Origin: Saprospirales bacterium | GTDB taxonomy: Bacteria; Bacteroidota; Bacteroidia; Chitinophagales; Saprospiraceae | Reading direction: 5' to 3' | Assembly: GCA_007695145.1 (NCBI GenBank) | Contig: REEI01000055.1 | Span: 1-46,948 of the forward strand | Length of the DNA: 46,948 bases | Part shown: in pieces, positions 17,739-26,758 of the stretch | Layout of the letters: every line of letters begins with the position of its first letter | How positions within the stretch are numbered: position 1 is the stretch's first letter | Notes under the pieces: model-generated | The model's database searches: none | Seen by the model: the letters and a program-made list of their open reading frames with translations, nothing else | What the model was told of the DNA's origin: nothing | Position numbers and translations under genes: made by a program

Positions 17739-19196
17739 ATGAATTTTAACATAAAGGTAAATTGGGCGTGGTTGTCATTCATTATTTTGATGATGCTATT
17801 TTCTTGTTCTCCCCAAAGCAGTCCACCAGCTTCACAGGGAGAAGTTTTACCTGGTGAAGCGAAGGATGAGGGAGAAGAAGGTCAACTTGCTGAAATCCCG
17901 GAAGGCTGCGAAACCTTTGAATCCGCCAGGCTTGGTGAAACAGCCCTCGAGAATTTTGTTATATACAGAGGTTTTCTTCGAGAACGTGAATTTGAGGATG
18001 CATTTGCCTATTGGCAGCAAGTTTACGAAATTGCACCTGCTGCCGATGGTAGGAGATGGACTGTTTTCAGTGATGGAATATGGTTTTACGAAAACTTACT
18101 CAGGGAAGAAGAAGATCTGGGAAAACGAGATGAATACATCCGAATGATTTTGAAGCTTTATGACCAAATTGGTCTGTGCTATCCTGAACAATTGGAATAT
18201 ACCTCGGCGAGAAAAGCCTTCGATTTGTACTATTACTACCGCGACTATGCTGAAGATAAGGAGATTTTTGATCTCTTTTCGAGAGCTCTCAATTACTTTG
18301 GAGAGGAAACTCCTGCTTTTGTCGTCAATCCGTTTACTGCACTTTTGGTCCAAAAGACTTTGGATGAGTTAATTGAAATAGACCGCTCAAGGGTTTATGC
18401 TCAGACAATCCTACAACTTGTTGCCCTTCATGACGATCCCGGGGATGAAGGTTGGAACATTGTGCGCAATTACGCACCACTGAGATTAGCCGATTTAGAG
18501 AGAATTGAAGGCTTTTTTGACTGTGAGTATTACCGTAAGAATTATTTGCCTCTTTTTGAGGAGAGTCCGGAAGATTGTCAGACCATACAACTCGTCCTGG
18601 GCAAACTCATATGGGGTGGTTGTTCTGAAGATATGGACATAATGGTTGATTTGCGAGCAGCTTCAGCTGAGCACTGTGTCGCCCCTGTCACTGCAAGTAC
18701 TTTGGTAAGAGATGCTTATTCGGCTCTGCGAGATGGGAACTTTAGAGAAGCTGCAGATTTTTTCAAAAAAGCTATTGAAGAGCAAGATGACCGGATGCTT
18801 AAGGCCGATTATGCTCTCGTAGTTGGAAAAATTTACTACAGTCATTTGCGAAATTTTCCTCAGGCCAGAACCTATGCTCAAAAAGCTATTGAATTTAGAC
18901 CTGGTTGGGGGGAACCCCACATTCTGATAGGCAAACTCTATGCTTCCAGCGGTCCTCTCTGTGGTCCAGGTACAGGCTGGGATAGTCAGGTGGTTACCTG
19001 GGTAGCCATTGATGAGTGGGAAAGAGCACGCTCCAAGGACCCCCAGGTAAGAAACGAGGCTACTAATCTAATCAACACCTACCGGCAGTATATGCCAAGT
19101 GTAGAAGATATATTTCAACGTGGCCTTCAAGAGGGTCAAAGGTATTTCGTGCCTTGTTGGATACAAAGGGAAACCACCATCCGCGCTAAGCGTTAA
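17739..19196 (+). CDS. TPR lipoprotein, second of a tandem paralogous pair
   Basis: The product is 485 residues. Its N-terminus is a lipoprotein signal (MNFNIK, hydrophobic core, lipobox MLFSC), followed by a Ser/Pro/Glu-rich linker of about 40 residues. After that it matches the preceding gene: GYFLREREFEDAFAYWQQVYEIAP-like repeat, FDCEYY...WGGC, a TPR block ALRDGNFREAADFFKKAIEE, WGEPHILIGKLYASSGPLCG and the ending GQRYFVPCWIQRETTIRAKR. The two copies have diverged but keep the Cys positions. A TTTG (17677-17680) plus TACTTTCA (17701-17708) with 20 bases between may give it its own promoter. One copy soluble and one lipidated suggests divided labour at the membrane. Confidence 0.82.
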   Translation: MNFNIKVNWAWLSFIILMMLFSCSPQSSPPASQGEVLPGEAKDEGEEGQLAEIPEGCETFESARLGETALENFVIYRGFLREREFEDAFAYWQQVYEIAPAADGRRWTVFSDGIWFYENLLREEEDLGKRDEYIRMILKLYDQIGLCYPEQLEYTSARKAFDLYYYYRDYAEDKEIFDLFSRALNYFGEETPAFVVNPFTALLVQKTLDELIEIDRSRVYAQTILQLVALHDDPGDEGWNIVRNYAPLRLADLERIEGFFDCEYYRKNYLPLFEESPEDCQTIQLVLGKLIWGGCSEDMDIMVDLRAASAEHCVAPVTASTLVRDAYSALRDGNFREAADFFKKAIEEQDDRMLKADYALVVGKIYYSHLRNFPQARTYAQKAIEFRPGWGEPHILIGKLYASSGPLCGPGTGWDSQVVTWVAIDEWERARSKDPQVRNEATNLINTYRQYMPSVEDIFQRGLQEGQRYFVPCWIQRETTIRAKR

Positions 19197-19212
19197 TTGA
19201 CACAGTATTCAA

Positions 19213-19244
19213 TTTGTGCAGAGCAAATTGGTTAGCTATATTTG
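19213..19244 (+). promoter_or_regulatory. Strong Bacteroidota-type promoter P1 for the type A T9SS substrate
   Basis: TTTG (19213-19216), 20 bases, then TATATTTG (19237-19244): a complete match to the Bacteroidota consensus with optimal spacing. It would give a leader of about 120 bases before the ATG at 19374. Confidence 0.75.
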
Positions 19245-19286
19245 TACAATTCTCAAGGCAGAAGTAAAAAAAAAGTCATGCACCCC

Positions 19287-19317
19287 TTGTGACTGTATAA
19301 AATTTTGCTTATCTTTA
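19287..19317 (+). promoter_or_regulatory. Possible second promoter P2 for the type A T9SS substrate
   Basis: TTG (19287-19289), 20 bases, then TATCTTTA (19310-19317), one mismatch from TAnnTTTG. It would give a leader of about 50 bases. Weaker than P1. Confidence 0.4.
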
Positions 19318-19373
19318 CTGCGATTTATTGTAATTGTTTATCAATTACTTTTTGCAACCTAAATTTGTAAGCT

Positions 19374-21020
19374 ATGATTACCGAACACCTAATTGCCTAT
19401 TTGAAATACTTTTACCTGCCCTTACCACTATTGATTGGACTATCCATTGGTTTATCTGCACAGTTGCCCACCCTCGAATTTTTAGACCATTCCGAAGTTG
19501 AAACAGAACTCCTAAGTGTTGAAATTGTGGGGGAAGAAATCGTCTATGCAGCAAGGAACTCAAGATCGGGACAAACATTTGTAAGGGTGGTAGGTGAGGA
19601 TGGTCGAGTTTTTGACCTCCTGGAGGAACCCATATCCTTCAATGGTGAGGCTGAAATGTATATGGACAGTGACGGTATCCTTTGGGTACTTTTGTACAAT
19701 CTGGTGTCAGGTACCTATAGTGATTTTTCTACGGATGTTTTCGTACTATCCTATGATGGTCAAACGGCCTCTATGCGTTGGATACAAGGCATACCGGCAG
19801 AATTTAGCCTCTCGCTTACCACTACTGTCGCTCTTGACTCTCTGAATCAACTGTATTCTGTGGCAGACAATAGATTGTACAGAGTTAATCTTGATGGTGC
19901 CGAAGAAATCGCTGCTGTATCCTCAGATGGACAACTGCTTTCAAATGCATTGGGGGCCGTTTTTTACTTAGACCAGTCTGCTGAAACTCTTTATTCCGTT
20001 ATGGAGTCCAGTCTGGTTGAGAAAGCAAGCCTCCTTGTTAATTTTATCGGGCATAAGCTATTCGGGGTACAAAATGTGATGGTATTTAACAATCTCATTC
20101 AGGTTTACGATATTGACTTCAATTCGCTTGTAAATGAATATATTTCCCCGGTTGAAATTTATTCTGTGGATCAAGTGCTCGTTCAGGAAGATGGGATTCT
20201 GATTTTGAGCAGTGACGAAGGTATTCTTGAGATTTTTTGGATGGACGAAAATTTGGAGGCTGAGATCATTTTTTCAACCTCCGAAGACCTGGGGCAGTCA
20301 AAAAGTTTGTTGTATTTTTCAGAAGATTACCTGATTACAGCGGGCGAGTTTCAACTTTCTAATATCTCCAACCAGTTGTTTTTCAGAAAATTTCCGCGAT
20401 TTGGGGCCTTTCTGCCCGAACGTGCAAATATTTTCCTTTTTGATTTTAGGGTCTCTTTAAATAAGGATACCCTCATAGCGGGTGCACCTCCTCTGGAGAT
20501 TTATGACGCATTTTACACCCTAAGGTCAGAGGATGAAACTGATTATGAATTGATCCATCTTTACAGCTCGCGGTACTTGCCAAATGTATCCAATTCACCT
20601 ATTATTCAAAAGGAACATCACAGCGTTTTTGAAGTGTCTAATGAAGTTGATCTACAGTCCAGGCTATTGACTACGATTCCATTTCATTATCCAATGATTG
20701 TTGGTATTCCCGGAGCGGATTATCGATTCAATGCCTATGCTTTGGCCACTACCTCCATTGAACTGATCAGCAATGTTGTTGATATGCCGACAATTGGAAA
20801 GCTTGAACTCTTTCCAAACCCCGCTGCTGAGTCCATTCACCTACTCACTGAGACCATTCCGAATTTTGTTGAAGTGTATGATCTGACCGGAAATAGGGTG
20901 TATTTTGAGTCTGAACCGACCAGTCAATCAGTTGACATAAGTGAATTGCCCTCAGGGCTTTACTTTATCAGATTAGTTGAACAGGGAAAGGTTTATTCCG
21001 GAGGGTTTGTGAGGAGGTAG
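19374..21020 (+). CDS. T9SS type A sorting-domain protein, probable secreted surface protein
   Basis: The product is 548 residues. The N-terminus has a long n-region and a hydrophobic core ending LSIGLSAQ, a signal peptide. The body consists of repeating beta-rich segments with Asp/Gly turns, resembling a propeller. The last 75 residues are a clear type A (Por) secretion domain: LELFPNPAAESIHLL, FVEVYDLTGNRVYF, VDISELPSGLYFIRLV and GKVYSGGFVRR. Such proteins cross the outer membrane by the type IX system and are then processed and anchored or released. The gene has its own promoters and faces ribE tail to tail. No catalytic motif was recognised. Confidence 0.88.
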   Translation: MITEHLIAYLKYFYLPLPLLIGLSIGLSAQLPTLEFLDHSEVETELLSVEIVGEEIVYAARNSRSGQTFVRVVGEDGRVFDLLEEPISFNGEAEMYMDSDGILWVLLYNLVSGTYSDFSTDVFVLSYDGQTASMRWIQGIPAEFSLSLTTTVALDSLNQLYSVADNRLYRVNLDGAEEIAAVSSDGQLLSNALGAVFYLDQSAETLYSVMESSLVEKASLLVNFIGHKLFGVQNVMVFNNLIQVYDIDFNSLVNEYISPVEIYSVDQVLVQEDGILILSSDEGILEIFWMDENLEAEIIFSTSEDLGQSKSLLYFSEDYLITAGEFQLSNISNQLFFRKFPRFGAFLPERANIFLFDFRVSLNKDTLIAGAPPLEIYDAFYTLRSEDETDYELIHLYSSRYLPNVSNSPIIQKEHHSVFEVSNEVDLQSRLLTTIPFHYPMIVGIPGADYRFNAYALATTSIELISNVVDMPTIGKLELFPNPAAESIHLLTETIPNFVEVYDLTGNRVYFESEPTSQSVDISELPSGLYFIRLVEQGKVYSGGFVRR

Positions 21021-21075
21021 TGCAACCTGGTTTTTTTTGTTAGCCGGAAGCATTTCTATATTCCTCGGGATTTTT

Positions 21076-21096
21076 AAGCAATTCAAGGGATTGCTT
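21076..21096. other. Perfect 7-bp hairpin between convergent genes
   Basis: AAGCAAT (21076-21082), a 7-base loop and ATTGCTT (21090-21096) form a perfect stem between the T9SS gene and ribE, which converge. It has T residues before it but none after it on the plus strand, so it does not fit an intrinsic terminator well. Confidence 0.35.
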
Positions 21097-21254
21097 CATT
21101 CGGAACTAAACTTATTTGCATTTGAGATTATGGTAGCGAATTAAAAAGAGCAATCGAACTGTCCTTATTTTTAACTCCACACCCGATCACTAAAAACACC
21201 GAAATCCTTTGGATGTCACTCAGAAATTCATAGGCCTCAAGCCTTGGCGGTCAA

Positions 21255-21860
21255 TTACATCCCTGCAATTAATTTCCTCTCACCTATCATTCTGGCAACA
21301 TATTTCCCAATCACGTCATACTCAAGATTGACCTTCTCATTCACCTTGAGCCTATTAAATCCCGTATTTTCGAAGGTGTATGGGATGATTGCTACTGAGA
21401 ATTGGTCCGCCATTAATTTCGCAATAGTAAGAGACACGCCATTGATGGCAATGGAGCCTTTATTCACAACCAGCAGTTGACCCGATGCAGGTAGGGAGAA
21501 CCAAAAGTACCAACTGCCGTCCAAATTCTCTATACTAATGACCTTTGCGGTATCATCCACATGTCCCTGCACTATATGTCCGTCGAGGAGGGTGGTAGGG
21601 GTTGCAGAAGTTTCTAGATTTAGTAGGTCGCCCGGCACTCGATGTTTTATATTGGTGCGGTCTATGGTTTCCTTGACTACTGTTAGTCGGTGAGCATCCT
21701 CAGAAAGGTCGTCAACGGTGAGACAAATGCCGTCGTGACTAACAGACTGATCGATCTTAAGTTTGGTTGAAAGAGGTGACCTTACCCAAAGCTGAAGAGA
21801 AGATCCCGCTTCCACAATACTGCTGATCATTCCAGTTTCTTTAATTATTCCGGTAAACAT
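21255..21860 (-). CDS. ribE: Riboflavin synthase alpha chain
   Basis: The enzyme dismutates two 6,7-dimethyl-8-ribityllumazine molecules into riboflavin. The 201-residue product has the usual two lumazine-binding barrels. The N-barrel starts MFTGII, with SHDGICLTV and GHIVQGHVDDTAKV; the C-barrel has KGSIAINGVSLTIAK, FSVAIIPYTFENTGFNRLKVNEKVNLEYDVIGKYV. Length is normal. Its ATG lies 2 bases after the stop of a 2.75-kb secreted-protein gene with no room for its own promoter, so it depends on readthrough or an internal promoter. No other rib gene is nearby and no FMN riboswitch is visible. Confidence 0.95.
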   Translation of the reverse strand: MFTGIIKETGMISSIVEAGSSLQLWVRSPLSTKLKIDQSVSHDGICLTVDDLSEDAHRLTVVKETIDRTNIKHRVPGDLLNLETSATPTTLLDGHIVQGHVDDTAKVISIENLDGSWYFWFSLPASGQLLVVNKGSIAINGVSLTIAKLMADQFSVAIIPYTFENTGFNRLKVNEKVNLEYDVIGKYVARMIGERKLIAGM

Positions 21861-21862
21861 TA

Positions 21863-24613
21863 CTATCTAATTAGTTGAATAAAACCTGTAAGAACTCTTG
21901 AGGATTCTATGGTGTCAGTTGTTCTGAAAAATACTTTGGCCCTGTAATGGTAGGTGCCCTCACTCAGGTCCTGCCCGTTAAAATTTGTGCCGTCCCAGTT
22001 TATCTCAGGATTGGTGGTTTCAAAAACCTTTTGCCCCCAACGGTTGTAAACCTCAAATTCTACCCTTTCAACAAATAAATAAGGTTCAAAAGGAACAAAG
22101 AGATCGTTGTGCCCATCTCCATTGGGTGTAAAAGCATTGGGCAGATTGTAAACAGGGCAGTTGTTCTTGCAGACTATATTGCTGAAAGGGCTGATGTTGC
22201 CAGAAAGGTCAATGGCTCTTACCGCATAGCATCCGATAAGTCCTGATTCCGGACTGTGGGTTATGGTAAATGTGTTCCCGGAGACTTCTTCGAAGAATTC
22301 CAGTGACTCACTTTCTGAAGAAGCATAATATATTTGAAAGCCGGCTAAGTCTTCGTTGTCGCCTCCCTCACCGCAATCCTGAAGGCTCCATTTCAGCGTG
22401 TTTACAAGATCGCCTTCATCTATTGGTCCTGAGTCATCCAGGGCATTGCAAATGTTTTCTACCTCAAGTACAGGTGGACAGGGAGGAATGGTATCGATAG
22501 GTACCGAGCAAATCACCTGACTAAAATTGAAAAGAGGGCTGCGGATATCCGATAAGCCGTAGGTGCCTTCTGATCTAACAAGGTAGCAGTATTCGGATTC
22601 GTTTTCAAGTTCCTGGTGCACGTATTCTGAATTGTCAGTCACCTCCAGGAGTTCCAGTATTTCGCCATCGCGGCTTGTGAGATAGAGTTCGAAGGAGTAA
22701 TTGTTCCAGGGTACTACTGCTTCCCAATTGAGGCGATTGACTCTATTGGCTCCTGTGGCATTGAGTCTGAGACTGCTCGCTGGAACTGAACGGCCATATT
22801 CAATGCTGCTGCCGGCATAGAAGGCTACTGTATAGGTATAGGGTAAATTTTCGGTATCAATATCGCTGTCGATAAAGGTTGTATCATTTGCTCCGGAAAA
22901 TGTAGGGCTGCTGAAATCAGCACCCGGTACGGGGCTAAAGTCTGTATTGCCCAATCCGGTCGATCTCAATAATTGGTAGCGGTAAGGACCGGGAAATTCA
23001 AGGGTATCCAGGTCGCCCACTACTGGTTTTGTCCAGCTGATCTGGATGCTTCCATCCTGAGGATTGGTTTCAAGAACACTGACCTCCACGATCAGAGGCA
23101 CATCCCTTCCCAATTGATCACACACCTCTTCAGAGGGCAAACTCTGTACACGGTTGAATGGATAATTACCGAAATCCGTCCTCAATGCAAATTCAGCTGT
23201 TACCCGGTAGCAATATACCTTTCCTTTCTCAGCAGTCCTATCGTTGAAAAAGTAACTTTCATCATCCAGGTTGGTAACTCCAAACCCAATGGGCACAAAT
23301 CCTGCATCGGCCGGGTCAGTACCACAAGTATCTATTTCCAAATCTGAAATGCCTTCTTTCCTCCAGATGGTGAATCCGTTAAAATAATTGTTGAAGGTCT
23401 CCTCACAAGCATATGGTTGATCCCATCTCAATTCTATTTCATTGAGACCTCCTGATGTTCTCAGGTTTTGTGGGGGTGGCCCCGATACCTTAATCCGGAA
23501 TTGCCTTAATTCTACCAGACCTGCTGTATTGAATGTGTTGTCTTCCGCCTTGTAAATGACTGTGTAGCTTTGACCACTGATGTGATTGCAGATGGTTTCC
23601 CAGATAAATCTGCCCTCTAAGGGATGTTCTTGAAATCCATTTAAAATCTCGAATCTGGCCGGGCTGAATTCTTGTTCAAATGGACCGCCGGAGGCTGAAA
23701 GCCGAACGAGTTGACGAGGGTCTCTATCCGGATCGGTAGCTATTACCAATTCATTAATGGTGTCACCTGCAATTACGCACAACTCATCTGCAGCTTCAAT
23801 TTCGGGTGGCTCACTCTCGCAATTGTCCCTTACGTTGATCTGCATATCTCTTATGGTGTAGTTGATCAGGTTCCCGTTTCGGAATTCATTGATGCGAATG
23901 GCTATATTGTACTCTCCGGCCAATTGAGGCGAATCCCAGACAAAATCTCCTGTCACTGGGTCCAAAGAAATATTGTTATCAGGCCCTGGAACCACTTGAT
24001 CAGGAAACTCGTATCTGGGAACTGGTTCCCCATTTGTTTCCATGGGCACAACGAGTTCGTAGCTTAAACTGTCACCATCCGGATCGTAGGCGTTTGGATT
24101 GTGAATGAATCGCCGACCAACACAGGCGAAGTCCAGAGGGGGATTCAACAGAACTACCGAGTTGTTGAAGCCTTGAAATTGTGGGTTTAAAAAGGTGAAA
24201 CTGCTCTCGATATAGAACGGAACTATGACTGAATTTGGGAAGTTTACATTTCTAATTCCTGCTATCCTATTGGGGTCCATCATAGATATGGTGTAGGTGC
24301 CCCTACCGGGAAAAGTGTGTTCACCGATATAAATGTTCATTTTGATATCGTTACCGATGATTTCTCCCTGCCCATTTCCATTGATCCGGCCCACAATGGA
24401 ATTATTGCCGTCTCCCCAGTCGATCCTCAGACTGTCCCTGTCTGCATCTACGCTTGAGGCTTTGGTATAGGTGACAATGGTCGCCCTTAATCTGAGCTCA
24501 CCAATTTGCTCCAATCTTATTTCCCCGGCCCGGTTGTGCGTGCCATACAAATCTCCGATCAAGCAGAGAAATAGCAGGATCAAAAAAAATGCGGGAAACG
24601 ATTTGATAGTCAT
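21863..24613 (-). CDS. T9SS type B (gliding-motility C-terminal, CHU_C) surface protein with PKD/FN3-like domains
   Basis: The product is 916 residues from the ATG at 24613; an ATG six codons upstream is possible. The signal peptide ends near DLYG, directly before THNRAGEIRLEQIG, the hallmark of a Bacteroidota family with a PKD-like N-terminus. The N-part holds RDSLRIDWGDG, GEHTFPGRGTYTISMMDPNR and HNPNAYDPDGDSLSYELV. About residues 390-800 are fibronectin-III-like repeats (ENEIELRW, DGSIQISWTKP, NRLNWE, LNTLKW). The last 95 residues are the type B sorting domain: LPNAFTPNGDGHNDLF, FEVYNRWGQKVFET, NWDGTNFNGQDLSEGTYHYRA and the end LTGFIQLIR. It is probably adhesive or structural. ribE follows immediately. 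Confidence 0.9.
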   Translation of the reverse strand: MTIKSFPAFFLILLFLCLIGDLYGTHNRAGEIRLEQIGELRLRATIVTYTKASSVDADRDSLRIDWGDGNNSIVGRINGNGQGEIIGNDIKMNIYIGEHTFPGRGTYTISMMDPNRIAGIRNVNFPNSVIVPFYIESSFTFLNPQFQGFNNSVVLLNPPLDFACVGRRFIHNPNAYDPDGDSLSYELVVPMETNGEPVPRYEFPDQVVPGPDNNISLDPVTGDFVWDSPQLAGEYNIAIRINEFRNGNLINYTIRDMQINVRDNCESEPPEIEAADELCVIAGDTINELVIATDPDRDPRQLVRLSASGGPFEQEFSPARFEILNGFQEHPLEGRFIWETICNHISGQSYTVIYKAEDNTFNTAGLVELRQFRIKVSGPPPQNLRTSGGLNEIELRWDQPYACEETFNNYFNGFTIWRKEGISDLEIDTCGTDPADAGFVPIGFGVTNLDDESYFFNDRTAEKGKVYCYRVTAEFALRTDFGNYPFNRVQSLPSEEVCDQLGRDVPLIVEVSVLETNPQDGSIQISWTKPVVGDLDTLEFPGPYRYQLLRSTGLGNTDFSPVPGADFSSPTFSGANDTTFIDSDIDTENLPYTYTVAFYAGSSIEYGRSVPASSLRLNATGANRVNRLNWEAVVPWNNYSFELYLTSRDGEILELLEVTDNSEYVHQELENESEYCYLVRSEGTYGLSDIRSPLFNFSQVICSVPIDTIPPCPPVLEVENICNALDDSGPIDEGDLVNTLKWSLQDCGEGGDNEDLAGFQIYYASSESESLEFFEEVSGNTFTITHSPESGLIGCYAVRAIDLSGNISPFSNIVCKNNCPVYNLPNAFTPNGDGHNDLFVPFEPYLFVERVEFEVYNRWGQKVFETTNPEINWDGTNFNGQDLSEGTYHYRAKVFFRTTDTIESSRVLTGFIQLIR

Positions 24614-25312
24614 TGTATAAAGTGATGTCAAATAGTCAATAAAACAAACGCCAATATAGTATAATTAGTTTGATGATAGCAGGCAAGCAATGTTAAATCC
24701 TTCTGTACCACTTTTGATTACTTACCTTTTTCCTTATTTCAATAGCCTGCCGAAGCATCAAGACAAAAAGTAAAGGAAAACTTGAGATAACAATTCAATA
24801 GCAAAAAGGGATTGATTGATTAGAAGTAAAAATTGTGTACAAGTCATTGATGTACATTAGGATAAGGTAATTAAAACATGCATTTCATTACTATTTAAAC
24901 AACTGACTTTAAAGTAATTTAGTTGGGGGGGGAATCTTTAGCAAATAATTCTGAAAGGAGCGTCTGATAATTGGTGTTTACATTTTGAGATTGGCCCTCA
25001 TTGACTGGTCTCGAGTGAAATTAACAAGGACTAAATGAGCTTTATTATTTAATAGCCTAATACAATAGATTTAATCAATGTGTTTGACTCATCATATGGT
25101 GATTCGAACGAGCATGAGGGAGGGGTGGTATTAATCAGTAAGGCCAGACAGTGAATACAGTCAGCTTTTTATTTATTTGCCTTAATGCCATTTTTCTTGA
25201 TCATTTTTGAGTAAGGAAGAAAGCAGAAATAGACTTATCCCGAAACAAAAATTGGCATCAGTGAAGTGAAGTGAAACTACATGGATAAGTTACCTGATTT
25301 TATGGCTTTTAT
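24614..25312. other. Long intergenic stretch between rfbD and the type B secreted protein
   Basis: About 700 AT-rich bases. I find no frame with a plausible start and domain, no RNA gene, no repeat array and no clear IS end. A TATATTGG near 24650 on the minus strand could be a poor -7 element for the secreted-protein gene. Confidence 0.6.
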
Positions 25313-26182
25313 CTATAACTCCAGGATTACTTTTTTAAGTGAGTCTCGCCAATGCGGTATTTCAAAAGACGGTACGGCTATTTGGAATTTAGATTTTGAC
25401 ATGAGGCTAAAAGCGGGACGAGGTGCCGGCCGTGGAAACTCAGATGAACTTACGGGGATTAATCGCCCTCTGTAGTCGCTGAATTCCAGAATGGCGTGTG
25501 CAAAGTCATACCAACTGCATACTCCATGGTTTGAAAAATTAAATAGTTGACCTCTTATTTGATCATTGTCGCGTTCCAATTCGCCGAGCAGAGCCAATGT
25601 GCCTGCAACAAGGTCATTGGCCAGGGTTGGGGTTCCAATTTGATCATCAACCACCTTTATTTCTTCCATTTTGGAGGCCAGTTTGAGTATGCTAAGCAGA
25701 AAGTTTTCTCCAGTGGATGAGTAGAGCCAGGAGGTCCTGATGATGATGGCGTCCGAGTTGGCTTGAAGAACAGCTTTTTCACCAGCCAATTTGCTTTTTC
25801 CGTATACAGAACGCGGATCGCAGTTGTGCTTTTCGGTATAGGCCTTGTTACTTTTTCCATCATACACATAATCGGTGGAGTAATGAACAAACACAATACC
25901 CAAACGCCGGCAAGCAAAGGCCAGGTGTGTTGCTGCTTTTTCATTGATCAGGAATGCTTTATCTGGTTCTGATTCAGCTTTGTCCACCGAGGTGTAGGCT
26001 GCACAATTGATGAGAACAGAGGGGCGGTTTTTTTCTAAGAAGGAAAAGACCTGTGTCTCAGATGAAATATCCAGCTCTTGTCTACCTGTAAATAGCCAAT
26101 TGAACTCAGGTTTTTCACTACTGAGTTTTTTAAAGCACTCTCCCAACTGTCCATTGGCTCCTGTAAGCATTAGTGACTTCAT
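25313..26182 (-). CDS. rfbD: dTDP-4-dehydrorhamnose reductase
   Basis: RfbD reduces dTDP-4-keto-L-rhamnose to dTDP-L-rhamnose for surface polysaccharides. The 289-residue SDR protein has the N-terminal dinucleotide motif MLTGANGQLG, INCAAYTSVDKAE, the active-site region VHYSTDYVYDG and YGKSKLAGEKAV (Tyr/Lys pair), IIRTSWLYS, VVDDQIGTPT and the end PHWRDSLKKVI. It is 6 bases downstream of rfbC and is the last gene of der-rfbC-rfbD. rfbA and rfbB are not in the window, so the pathway is split. Confidence 0.95.
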   Translation of the reverse strand: MKSLMLTGANGQLGECFKKLSSEKPEFNWLFTGRQELDISSETQVFSFLEKNRPSVLINCAAYTSVDKAESEPDKAFLINEKAATHLAFACRRLGIVFVHYSTDYVYDGKSNKAYTEKHNCDPRSVYGKSKLAGEKAVLQANSDAIIIRTSWLYSSTGENFLLSILKLASKMEEIKVVDDQIGTPTLANDLVAGTLALLGELERDNDQIRGQLFNFSNHGVCSWYDFAHAILEFSDYRGRLIPVSSSEFPRPAPRPAFSLMSKSKFQIAVPSFEIPHWRDSLKKVILEL

Positions 26183-26188
26183 TCGGCA

Positions 26189-26746
26189 TCAATTGATCAA
26201 TTCAAATTTTCGGTGTGATCCCAGTATTGGAAGATTTTGATCTTTTTCGCTCACCAAAAAGCTTGTAGGTTTAAAAGGCCAATCGATCTCAAAGCTGGGG
26301 TCTGAGAATAAGATTCCCCCCTCATGCCCGGGAGCATAGTAGTTGTCACACTTGTAGTTAAAAACTGCATAATCACTTAGCACCAGGTAGCCGTGGGCGA
26401 ATCCTGCGGGAATGAAAAACTGCAGCTGATTGGATGCTGAGAGGATAACGGACTCCGATTGACCGTAAGTGGGGGACCCTGGTCTTATATCGATGGCAAT
26501 ATCCAGCACTTCTCCCTGTGTAACTCGTACGAGTTTTGCCTGTGCATGAGGTGGCACCTGATAGTGAAACCCCCTGAAGACTCTTTTTATTGAACCTGCT
26601 TCATTGTCCTGTACCCAATGAACTTTACCAATATGTTGTTCAAACAGGCGCTGATTGAAACTCTCGTAAAAATATCCCCGCTTGTCTTTGAAAACCTTTG
26701 GTTCTATGGTGAATAGTCCTTCAATCTTTCCCTTTTTTACCTCCAT
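26189..26746 (-). CDS. rfbC: dTDP-4-dehydrorhamnose 3,5-epimerase
   Basis: The 185-residue cupin epimerises the 4-keto sugar at C3 and C5 before RfbD acts. Motifs are GLFTIEPKVFKDKRGYFYESFNQ, VQDNEAGSIKRVFRGFHYQVPPHAQAKLVRVTQGEVLDIAID (with the catalytic His in RGFHYQ), SASNQLQFFIPAGFAHGYLVLSD and the Tyr region YKCDNYYAPGHEGGILFSD. Length is typical. It lies 12 bases after der and 6 bases before rfbD. Confidence 0.95.
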   Translation of the reverse strand: MEVKKGKIEGLFTIEPKVFKDKRGYFYESFNQRLFEQHIGKVHWVQDNEAGSIKRVFRGFHYQVPPHAQAKLVRVTQGEVLDIAIDIRPGSPTYGQSESVILSASNQLQFFIPAGFAHGYLVLSDYAVFNYKCDNYYAPGHEGGILFSDPSFEIDWPFKPTSFLVSEKDQNLPILGSHRKFELIN

Positions 26747-26758
26747 ACAGGCTGTTCT

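Noticed and set aside
19360-19367. TAAATTTG box directly before the ATG at 19374
   Set aside because: Transcription would start at or after the ATG, and the -33 partner is poor; P1 and P2 upstream fit better.
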